Below are positions 39,501 to 51,500 of a DNA stretch of 64,000 nucleotides, in pieces. Each line of letters begins with the position of its first letter. Position 1 is the first letter of the stretch. Position numbers and translations under genes: made by a program. A model generated the notes under the pieces. That model was not told where the DNA came from. It searched no databases and was given only the letters and a program-made list of their open reading frames with translations. Source of the stretch: Ricordea florida (Eukaryota; Cnidaria; Anthozoa; Corallimorpharia; Ricordeidae); the NCBI GenBank assembly GCA_949710005.1, contig OX453281.1:23698333-23762332 (forward strand). Direction: 5' to 3'.

Positions 39501-42500
39501 AAATTGTACTTTGTGGTCATTGAGCAACATGGTTGCGAACAGCTTATCCCTCTGTTGCTGGTCTTCCACAGCACACACTCGTTCCTTTACGTCTATGCTG
39601 GCGACATATTCATCCGAATCTGAGTTTTCCACAACATGGACGGACTTTCGCATATGGCTGGGACGGGTTGGCTTAGATGATTGAGCGGTCTGTGCTTTGC
39701 AGGCAGCGGCAAAGTGGTTCTGCTTGCCACAAGATTTGCAGGTCTTGCCCCATGCGGGACATTTCAGTTTGTTCCAGACATGTGTTTTCGTACAGAACTT
39801 ACAACGGATCTCCTTACTGGAGCCAGTCGTTCCTTCCGTAGAGGACTGCAGAGCATGGACTTCCTCTTGGTTAATTTCTTTCAGTTGTAGGCTTGTTGTT
39901 TCATACGATCTACATATGTCGATGCAGTCTTTCAAGGTGAGTTTGGATACCTGTAATAGCTTTTTGCGGGCTTGATTGTCTTTCACTCCAATAACAATCC
40001 GATCCCTGATTAGACTATCCTCCAGAGCGCCGAAGTTGCATGTCTTGGCCAAGGTCCTAAGTGCGGTGACGTATGCGTCCACGGATTCGTTCAGCTCTTG
40101 ATCTCTCTTATTAAATCGATATCTTTCATAAATCTCATTTGTCTCTCCAATACAGTAGCTCTGTAGCTTTTGGATAACTATGTCAATGTCCGTCTTTTGT
40201 TCTTCACTCTCAAAGTCTAAGCCGTCGTACACATCTAGAGCGTCAGACCCGATGCATGTAAGTAGTGTAGCGGTTCTCAGCGATTTGTTGGCATCCGGGT
40301 TGTCATGGTCTTTCAGTCGTGCAGCTATTTCATAGTTACTCCAGGCCCGGTGAAACTTTTTCCAGTTGGTCGACAGATTGCCGGTGAGCTCTAATCTCGA
40401 TGGTAATGGAATGTTTATAGGAATCTGAATAAAATTTGGTCGCTCGGGGACCCCTGACGCCTCTGGCGAGGCGCCTGAACCGACTTCTGGTTTCGGTGGC
40501 ATTTAGTTCTGACGGTACGATATTTTTGCGGAGAAATGTTGTCAAGAAGAGAAAAAAAAAACGTACGAAACGTTTTCCCTTACCGTGTACTTTCTTTAGC
40601 CGGTAAGAAGTCGAATAGGGTTCTTCGCAATTCCTTAGCGAGTCAATGAATCACCACGTGGTCACGAGAGCAAACCACACTGAATCGCGTTTGTGTCGAT
40701 CCGATTCTTGTCAAATTCTCGATAACAGTAGATGGAAGTTGTGGGATCCCACTCCTGACACCATGTGTCGTTGTCTGTGCCGTGCAAGTGACAAAGGACA
40801 CCGAAGATCTGCTTAACACAACGTTTAATAGTTCCTGTATCTCAGAGCAGACGACAAGTGAAAACACTGGCATACGGGACCTTAGGGCGGCTGGTGCCCA
40901 GGACATAGCGGCTATTCTATATTTATATGTATATATAGATATATGTTGTAAAGCAACATTGTCACAGTAAGAACGCCTTCAAGGATTGGAGATGTCTCTG
41001 GAAAATAATTCTATTAGTCTAAAAACGGAATCGGAAGACGACCAAGAGATTACAAGAGAATGTAAGTAGGTATTTTTCATAATAAAACGAAAGCGTTTCC
41101 ATTTTGAAGTAATTCCCAACACAGAGAGTTGCAGTTGTTATAGCAATCATTTATAACGATGTGATCTGATATCATTGCAACAGTGAAAATATTGTAAGTT
41201 TTCTTGATCTAGCAGTTATGTTAAACGTTTTCAACAGAATAATATTACCCTGTGTCACTATAAAGTACTGGTTCTGCAATATTATCAGTGATCAATGCGA
41301 TCATTTCAAAATAAAGCAAATGTGATTACTGAAATTTTAAGTAGTATTTCTCTTTGTTATGTATATATATATATGTATTCTCTGATTGAAAGGTTTTAAT
41401 AACATTGCGTAGAGACAACAAGTTTCATAGCTTTTTCACAATGGGTCAGTTTTACCTTAGGGTTCAATGACCCCCCTCCCCCCTCCTTATAATATTGCTA
41501 TCTAGAACCCCTGCCCTTTTTCCACAAATGAAATGTTAATTCAAGCCTTAATTTGCAAAGTTAGACATAACATATTAACTTTGTTACTTTCTGCTGTTTA
41601 CTTTATTTTTATGATGTCAAATATCAATATTTCATAACAACCATAACATGCAATTAACCTTTTACATTGGAAAAACTTTATAAAGAAGAAAATAAATTTT
41701 GTAATGCCAAAATGTTTATGATCTTTCTCATATATTTATTGCAAGTGTGCTGTATGTAGTAACAAGTGTTTCAAGTTTCCTAAATGCCCTATGCTTTCAA
41801 TAATGATTTTCCACACAAACTTTAGAGACAAATGACTGCACTAGATTCTAAGGCTTTAAGAAGAAATGGTGTTGTTTGGAGCTGTTTTGATTACTACCAA
41901 CCTCTGATGGAAAGCCTATTAAGAAGATTTTTGTATTGCTTGTAGTAGTAGAGTAACAATACCTTTACCAAGATTAAGACATGCATCCCACCCCATAAGA
42001 ATATATTATGTTTAACATAAAAAAATGCAACAATAATAATAATATCAATACCAGTAATAATAATAGTAATGATAATAATAATGATAATAATATAATTATA
42101 GTTCTTCTCGTTACTATATGTCATTGGTTACAGTTCAATACCTCTGGCTGCCATGACGTTTTCGATGAAATACCATCCTTATATTAAATCTTTCTTCTGC
42201 AGTTTTTTATAATAGAAATTTTCATATATTCAAAATAATATAATCTTCTGTGGTTGGGTATGGATATTTTGCCTGTTTCTGTAACAGCACAATTAAACTT
42301 TCATGTGGTATATACTTTTGACTGATTGATGTTGATTTCACATTATTTTTTTGCAGGAGTATGCAGTGCAGCAATCTTTTTGAACATATTATTAAGATTT
42401 CAATAACTCATTCTTACATGTATTGTTTTTATGATATGACCTAAAAATAGCACAACCACAAACTATACAGTCGGCACTCACTATTACCAAACCTTTATTC

Positions 42501-45500
42501 AAAGTTTTTGTAGAATCCAATTGTTTTACCCCCAATTTTTTTTATGTAATGACATTGTATCTCACACTTCTGTTGATATGGCATCTCCTTTGAGGGAAGA
42601 GGAATTTTTCTATCTACCACTGGGGGTACCATTGCAACCGAAAAGAGTACACAAATTAAAACATGCACTATTCATAATGCTCTCAATTGCGGTTACCCGG
42701 GAATGAAATAATGACTGCAGTAGACAATAAAATATCTAATAAGAAGATTCTTCTTACAATGAATCTCATGCAATTATAACCAAAAAACATAAACAAAAAA
42801 TAATTGGAGCATTCAACTCATCCTCAGTGTAAGAACATATTGTGTTTAAAAGTGATGTACAACAAAGAAGACAAAGCAGTAGAGACTAAGAAAATAAAAC
42901 TAAAGAAAAAAAACAGGTTTTTACACCGTGGTAAACACAAGCATTCATATCAACTCTTCAAGATTTCACCTGCAAAAGATTTACAATCATTTTCAATTTG
43001 TGTTACAAGTGAATATTGTGACACTTCATCGACTCTGTATTCCCTGTCAAGATAATAAATAATTTTACTTCTATTCCTCTGGTGCAATCTCAGGGCCAGT
43101 GAAAGAGTTAAATGAAGGTCAATTTTTAAGCACTGTGTTGAGCGGTATACTGATCATGTAATTTGAACCAGGTGTCACTAATTGTGTACCAAACACAGCA
43201 TAAGAAATAAAATAATGGGGATTACACTGATATAAAAAATAAAATATGAAATATAAAAAAAAATAAAGAATAAAATATAATAGCATTGTGACTTCTACAA
43301 AAACTAGCTTCGCGAGGTTTTTGCGGTTGTCGTATTTCTAGTCTAAATCTTAAACTGAAAGTGATGGGAGAACCCTTCAGATCAAGTTTCTCCCATCCAA
43401 TGTCGAGGATACTTAAGTCGAAGTGGTTTATGGGGCTATTATGTCTTTGAGCTGGAATGGCTGGGTAATCCTGTGATGGTATGTTGGCAAGGAGGTGGGA
43501 AGGGGAGAGCTTCACAGGTTCCCCAGATTGAGTCTTATTCATATATGACGACTTATTGTCCACTATACTACACATAAGTCTCAGTGGCTCCTTAATCTGT
43601 ATATTTATGGGGTACAGCTTTCCAGGGGTTATGGTTTCAGGCACCTCAAGAGCAACTTGGAGCCCTCTTGTGAGTTTAATGGTGGAACTCTTGTTGGAAT
43701 ACAAGTAATCAACAGTGTCAGTCTCAATGATCGATAGCTTGGCCCTATCTGTGTCGTTCAGAAGTATTGCGTGTATATCACGTAGAGAGTATGTACCGGG
43801 TTGAATTATTATGATGGGTCGATCCTCCTTGAGAAAGCTCTGTCGATCTTTGAAGTTGACCAGTCGTTTGGGTATAATACAGTCAAGGAGTTGGATCTCC
43901 CGAATCTTTTCCAGTGGGGGATCCAAATACACCCTAGTTTCAGACTCGTACATAGTAATGCTCAACATTTTGTTTGATTACTTCTTAGTCATCTTTAAAT
44001 TTCTATAATCAGCATCTGAGAGGAATCGAGTTTTGATGATGCCACAGCTGGAACATTTACACTTCATCATCGGCCTTCCCTTGGATGTTTTGGCAAAGGT
44101 TTCACTACCAGGTACACAATCAGTCAGCTTTTTCTCTTTGATACAGTAAGTCTTCATTTGATTCATTTACGTTTTCTTTTTAACTCTTCTATGAAGTAAA
44201 GCACAACCGCCATTATCAACAGCCAAGCATGTTTCCCTAGGAATGAGATGGCATCTCCAGCAGTCTTGAACAGAAAGCTTACAATAGCGCCCACCATCCC
44301 AGGCAATAATTCGCCAAGTTTCTTCCCAAGGGTTTTTAGCCCATCACCAACGCCTTTGCCCAATTTCGATAGCCCTTTGGATAGGTTGGAGACTATAACA
44401 CCAATGACCACTCCAACGGCACTCATGACAGCAAAGACTGTGAATCCGTATTTCTTGAAGATGGCCTTCACACGATCACGCAATGACATTCGTTCCTGTA
44501 TCTCTTCATTCTCACCTTCCAGCTTAGCTATCTCCTCCTCCTGTTCACCGATTTCCCTCTCCAGAGTCTCTATTTGGCTACTTTCTTCTGGGGTCTTCAG
44601 CGGCTTATCCCTATGGAAATTTAGTTTGTCCTTGAGTTTGGATATCATGGTCTTTCTCTTTGATATCTCACCATCATTAGCTTCCACAACTTCTTCTGCT
44701 CTTGGGCCTAGACTCTCTTTCAACCCTCTCGGCAGATCTTCAGTGAATTCACCATTGGGTAATAAAATGTATTCGCGAGCGTTTGCCCTCTTCAATTTCA
44801 AAAATACTTTCTCTATTCGTCCACTAATTGATCTGCCAACACCTTTGATGAACTCAGAAGTCTTGGCATATGGGAAAAATCTTTTGATTTCTTCTTCAGC
44901 ATCATCTTGATCTCTCATCTTGGTATCTATCAAGGGCTGAGTTTCACCACCGCCAAATGATGTTTCCTCCTCCTCATAAGGGTCAATTGGACGAGTGGTT
45001 GATGTCTTTGTGATTGGGCTCAAATAAAGTGTATCATCCCCATCATCATGACCTCCATCATCACCTGGCTCATTTAGTTTAGTTGGATCAGTATCGGGAT
45101 CATAAGTAGTTGCCATATTTGAAGTTGAATATGGCAACTTTCTAAATTGATTTCAAAAGTCTCGTATATTCATGTCGTTTGGGTCCCATACTTCATCGCG
45201 GAAACCAGTCTTTGAGTTACAGTCTGGTATTTTCCTGATTATGTTGAGTGGTAAGACACGCTGTTTGAGTTCACTCTTGGCAATGGCTATGGGGTTGAAA
45301 TCAAATGACCAGTCTATGACTGGTTTACTACCCATCCTCAATTGATAAGCTCTAAATCCTACCAAACGAACATATTCATGGGGTGTTATTGTGTCATCTG
45401 TTATCTTGTCACTCATTATATCCACTTGCTGGCAATATATCCCAAGGCTAGCATCCCAACAGAAACGTAGACCATTTCTCCAGTCTTTTGATCTGAATTG

Positions 45501-48500
45501 GGTCTGTAATAGTCAGAGAATTTGGGGGGATTGCCCATTTGATTGTACAATCTCAGCGCTTCATCCGTCTTTGATATGTTATCAGAGGCTTGATTTTTAT
45601 CATCCTTCCTACGATTCTCGAAGTCAATATAAGCCATTCGTTTTTCTTGATAAACAGCATAGTCTTTCTGGAACTTCTCCATGGCTTTGTCATGCCTCTC
45701 CCTTTCAAGTTGGAGATCGGCCGAAGACGAGCCGCTAATGACCTTTGCTAAATAATTTCCACCAATGAAGGCTGTTGCATTGAGGATTGCCCCTCCAAGC
45801 ATGATTGCTATAGTCGCCATTTAAGCATTTGTTGTCCTAATTCTTAAATAATTTAGCGCATGCGCAGTGACACAAAATCGACACTTTGAATTTTCCATCA
45901 CTACTTGTTGTTCTTGAAAAGTTTCAAGACTGGATATAAGAATGCAATCATTGACAGCATTCCAAACGTAAATGATACCAATGTGTGCGGTCCAACCCTC
46001 TCCCCTACCTTTTCAACATGCTCCTTTCCTAAGCTTTTCATTTGATGTTCAAGATCATGTTTGAAGTTTAAATCATTACTCTTAAGCTCTTGCAGGATGT
46101 AATCATAATATTTAGGCTCGTTGTGTATGTAAAGATGTCTCACATAGGCATACCACTTCAATAAGTCCACGATGTTATCACTTAGATTTATATGCCTATA
46201 TGATGGGTCTGAATCTTTATTAAATTGCCATTCACGACCCCCTATCCAGTCAACTATTGATTCTCTAACATGTTGCATAAATTCAAGTTTGAGGTCTCTA
46301 CCTGCAAACCTTAATATTTCATTGAACTGATTGTCTTCAGGCATATTCAAACTTTTGTGGGTAGTATCTTCTGATCCTCTAAATAGTTTTTGACATATAT
46401 AGCTATAGTCAGCAGGATAACCAACTTGACATAGTTCATGATATTGGTCGATGGGTCGCCAAGGAGCGACTCCCGAAGAGCCTTTTTACTAAGCCAGCCC
46501 ATACCAGTTATCAGTCCAACGAGCACCGCAGAGTCAGTAACTGTCTTTACGAGCTTATTCTCAGCCATTTATGATCACATCCATCTACTTTTTAAGTTGG
46601 TTTCCTCTTCTTCTTTGGCGGGCTGGCTTTCTGTGACTTTGGGCTGTGGTGTGTTGAATAGTTTTCTGGGTTGTGGTGGTGGGTTGAATGTAATGGTTGG
46701 CACAGGCAGATCAGCTATCCTATCTCGATAGTTTGTCCATAGGCCATAGGCAGCGAGGCCAATTGCACCTATGGCCAGAATAATAGTTTGGGACGACATA
46801 TATTTTGGTATCCAATCACCCCCTCCACCAACAGAACTACCCTTATCCTCTTCCTTTTCACTCTCTTCCCTTTCCTTCTTCTCCCTTTCCTCTTCACGTT
46901 TCAAAGCCTCTCTGGCCCTCTTGTTCTTTTCTGATAACGTTTTACCAGCTTGAACTCTCTTGGGGTCTTTGACCTTTGTTTTGACAGAAGGCTCTCTAGT
47001 GATCTGCTCAACCTGACTTGTTTCTTCAGACATGTTATGAACTTATATGTTCTAAGCTTTAAGTCTCCTAGTAAGTTGTATACTAGGAAACTGTCACATA
47101 CTTAGTCTTATTCTTACTCATCACCACTCTCTTCATCACCACTCTCTTCATCATTCTCTTCGTCACTACTTGATGAAGAATCGTTATCATACAGGAATGA
47201 GGTTTTGTTGTACTCAATTCGTGTAAGTTTAACTTCTCTCACACGTAATTGAATAGATGCGCCAAATGGAGTATTTCCATGACTACCAAAAAATATACCT
47301 TGTAAATCAAGAATTATTTTGGCAGTTGTTAAATCAGGCATATCACCAATGTCTGACAAAAACTCTCCAAATGGCTGTTCCTTGTCTTCAGAATCACATA
47401 TCTTAGTCCAACACTTTATCTTCTTACCGTTGTCTTTGGTGTGTAATTTCAAGTAAGCTACTGGATTCCCCTTTGTGTTGTAGGTATATATGGGTTTCAC
47501 TGCCGATGTCAGATCTTCACCGGCATTTTTACATGCGGATTTAGTTGCCTTTGATGCTTTGGAATATCCATTCTTCAAAGATTTAGCCACTACATTTACC
47601 AAGGCGTCAAAGGTTTCAAAAGTGTACTTTTCAAGATCTGTAGGCTCCTTCACAGTTTCTTTACTTGTCATTGGGTATATGATTTGTAACCCATCCATGT
47701 TATCTATAGTCTTTTTGGTATCCTCAAGTCCAAATGGCCATGATCTTGAAATACTCCAAACGTTTTGTTCAGGTAACTCAATACATATTGGACGATTTAC
47801 TTCCTTCTTGTCAGTGAAGTAAACTTTTGAGTATGCACCACCCCACTTGTTGGCTTTGGGCTCTCCAATATGGACCTTATTCCACTTCATTTTACGAGAA
47901 GGTTTTATCAAATAAGGTTTTGACAAACGAGTTTTCAATGATGATGAAGAAGCACTTGAGGATTGTGACATGTTTTTTCGATCTCTTTCGAGTATGCCTT
48001 TAGACCTAGAAGTGCCACATCCAATTTCAATTTTTTCTTCACCGCACAGTGTCAACTCCAACTTCATCTGTATTGGCTAGATCATAAAATGTGGTGGGAG
48101 GGGCGGGCTCTCTTAGTTTGAAATACTTGAGAGCGGTAATGGCTATTATCAGTAACGCAGCAATCACACCACCATGTACTACTATTGAGCCAGAAGCTTC
48201 TGACAGCCACTGCTTGATCAACTGATTGTTCTTCCAATCCTTTACTACAGCGTCTGGTTCATCAATTCCGCCGTAACCACTAAGACACCAATTGACTAGT
48301 CTGACCAATAGATGTAAAGGAGGATCAATTAGTCCGTCAGCCACATTCTTACCCGACACCATCTTGTACCTCTTGTAGTACTTCTCGACATCCTTATCCG
48401 ATAATTTATGGACATCGCCTAATGTCATTTGCATACCAAGATACTCTTTGGTAGAGCCTAGACAAGCTAGTATTGAAAGCCCTTCTCTTTTGGATTTCAA

Positions 48501-51500
48501 ATCGTCATCGCTAATGGTTGGTGTTGATTGATGACTATCCACCACAGTTTCACCATTCATGATTTCTTCGGGAGTTGTCATGGTTGTACCGTTAGAGTTG
48601 GTATCTCTAAATAATTTTTGAATGGATGTCTAAGGGAGAAGCACAGCCTGGCATACTTTTCATTCATAAGATGCTTCTTGAGTTTCTTACACGTTTCAGC
48701 ATCCAGGTCTCCGCCATATTCCTCGAAAAGCATCTTCATCGCCGTTTGTGATGGATTGTGGAATGAAACCACACAAGCTACATTTTCACGGAATGGTTTG
48801 GCTATAGATGTCAGTTGCTGAGTGAGAACCCACACTGATATCCCTATATGTCTCCCAGAGAAGGCCAAACCGATGAATTTGTTGGACCTATTCTTCAAGT
48901 CCTTGGAAACGGCACAGTCGTCCAATATTATGAGCGCATTCATACCTGAGAAGAACGATTCACAGTCCATCAACAAATTGTTGATTTCGTCATGATCACT
49001 GGCATCTGGCGACAGTACAAAGAATCGCTTGTCCCCCTTGGCAAAGCCTCTATAAGTCTTGTTATGGGCATATGTTGGACAGATCAACACAATATAATCA
49101 AACACTTGCCTATAGTGGCCTCGAAGCTGTTCCACTATGTATTGGGTCTTTCCGCAATTCGTGGGACCAGTGATGATACAATTGAATGGAATCATATCTT
49201 TGAGTTCATTCATTATTACTCAACACATTAACCCCTTTAGATTGATTTTTTTCTCATGACAACGTGAGAAGAAAAACATAGAGCGGCCTAATATACTATC
49301 TCATCTAGATTACCATTCATAATACCCATATTCGCATCAGCGATCACGAACATGTAACATGTAAGAACTCTGGTTCCTACCTTTTCTCTCTTAATTTCTA
49401 AAGTCACACCATCACGAGTAGCATGAATATACAAACCATTTCCATGGATATCATTATCTGGATAAGTCCTCAAATCAATCCACAAAGCGAATTTATCTGT
49501 ATAGAAATGAGCTTCCTTAACTGAATCACTAAGACCAACTCGCTTAATTATGGATTGCCACAAATCAGTCGCCATCATGCCTTTCAAATAAACTTTGCTT
49601 GGAATCCCATCTATGTCAATCTTGACTGATGTGATCTTTGGATTTACAAAAATCTCAGAATCCCTAAGACCTTCTGCATGAGGGGCAGTGAAGAGACATA
49701 GTATACCAGTCATGGATCTCCTTGGAACGTTAATATGTTGATTCATCACAGCATCATTAGCCTCAGAGATTGTAAAAGTTTTGTGAAGGAGTGCTTTTTC
49801 ATAAGTGAATCCTTTCCCAACTTTGTAGGACGCAACAGCCTTTGTTGCTAAATATTCATTTTATATGCACTGGTATTCCATTTCCATATTTATTAATTTA
49901 TAATTTGCAGGTGTTTCACTGTTTGAATAAACTACAACATCAGAAACTTTAGCCAAAGTCAATTCAAATCTAAGTGGATGTAATAATCCTCTTGGATAAA
50001 ATATTCCATGATCTTTGAGGATTGTGTGATCCAATGGAATAGCATATCTAGTGTTATGAATCGTAGCTAAAGTATTATGCCTTGCTTTTGATGTATCTTT
50101 ATTGCCTGCATTGGTCCTAATCTTCCTTATGTTAACATCAGATATGCCCTGTCTCAACCTATTCTCACGATCCACCTCCGACAAAAACAAATCATGATAA
50201 GTTTTGAACAAATCAAATCTACTAAGATCCTCTATGATTTCACCACCAAATAGAACCCTATACTGTGAAATTAAATTCCTTCCCAAATTATTAACAAGAG
50301 TGTTATCTTTGTGCCCGGTTACAACCATATCAAAAGTTATGTAGACGCTGCTAGGCACAATCACTAAATTCTCACTCAATTTTGGGATTTCAATGTATAA
50401 TGTCTCACCAGGTTCTGCTGATGATGGATTCAAAGTGACCCTAATCAATGAAGTTTCCGCCTTCAACCCTTCCTCAGTCCTTGGAATGCGACTTGGGTCA
50501 AGAATGTCTGATATAGATTTCATTTTAAATGCTTGTATTCTTGTTTATAAATGAGCGATGCCAACGTTTTAAATCGATTATATTACTCCACTGATGAATA
50601 CTGGAAAGGATACTCAGCCATACCCAAATTGGCCAAAGCAGCCAAAGTTAGTGAAAAGGTCGCCAAAGAGTGGTTGGAGAAGCAAGCCTTGTGGCAAATT
50701 TATCTCCCAGCCCCCAAGTATATACCCAGGCCACACTGGAGTGTGAATAAGCCTAATCAGATTCATCAGGCGGACTTGTTGTTTCTTCCTCACGATACAG
50801 TGAGAAGAAAAACATACCGCTATGCATTAGTCGTGATTGATATTGCTTCGAGATACAAGGATGCCGAGCCATTGACCTCAAAGGAGAGTGGTGAAGTTGC
50901 CAATGCCTTTCAACGGATTTATTCCCGTAAGTTGAAGTGGCCACAAACATTAATGGTGGACCCAGGAACAGAATTCAAGGGTGATGTAACAACTCTTATG
51001 AATAAGCATCAAGTCACAATCCAGCGTAGTGAAGCTGGGAATCATAGAGCTCAAGCTTTTGTGGAGAGGGCCAACAGGACTCTCGGTGAGAAGCTATTCA
51101 GCCATCAATACGCTCAAGAGATGATTAGTGATACCCGATCCACAGTTTGGGTGAATAGATTGCCCGCCATAATGAAGACCCTCAATAGTGAACCCACCCG
51201 TATTACTGGTAAAGAGCCTGACGAAGCTTTGAAAATGGACTCAATTGACACCAAAACTCCAGACTACAAGCGACCTGTGGGGTTGAATGAGAAGAGATTA
51301 CCTCCAGATGTTCAAGTCAGATATCTTTATGCCCCCGGTGAAGATGAAGGTGGGGACAAACGAAGGGCTACTGATCCCATATGGAGTCTTGAAGTCTATG
51401 ATTTGGCTCGAACCATAATCGAACCGAGTCAACCAGTCTTGTATTATTTGAGTGGAGGTCCAAAACGAGGATTCGTTCGCGAAGAGCTTCAATTTGTACC

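Larger units (their letters stand above)
35978..40966 (-). mobile_element. intact young Ty3/Gypsy LTR retrotransposon
   Basis: 4,989 bp with identical 203-bp LTRs, a GTAAG target duplication, a tRNA-Leu primer site, a polypurine tract and a single uninterrupted gag-pol frame. The LTRs are unusually short. It is nested in the Polinton (in a further inserted segment), so it arrived last. Confidence 0.95.

Noticed and set aside
42521..43055. Frames within the 1.95-kb repeat as coding genes
   Set aside because: The corresponding frames are not preserved in the other copy (61896-63781).
49861..49863. Programmed stop-codon readthrough in the capsid gene
   Set aside because: The context ATA TAA AAT has none of the known readthrough signals. 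A nonsense mutation is simpler; left only as a possibility.
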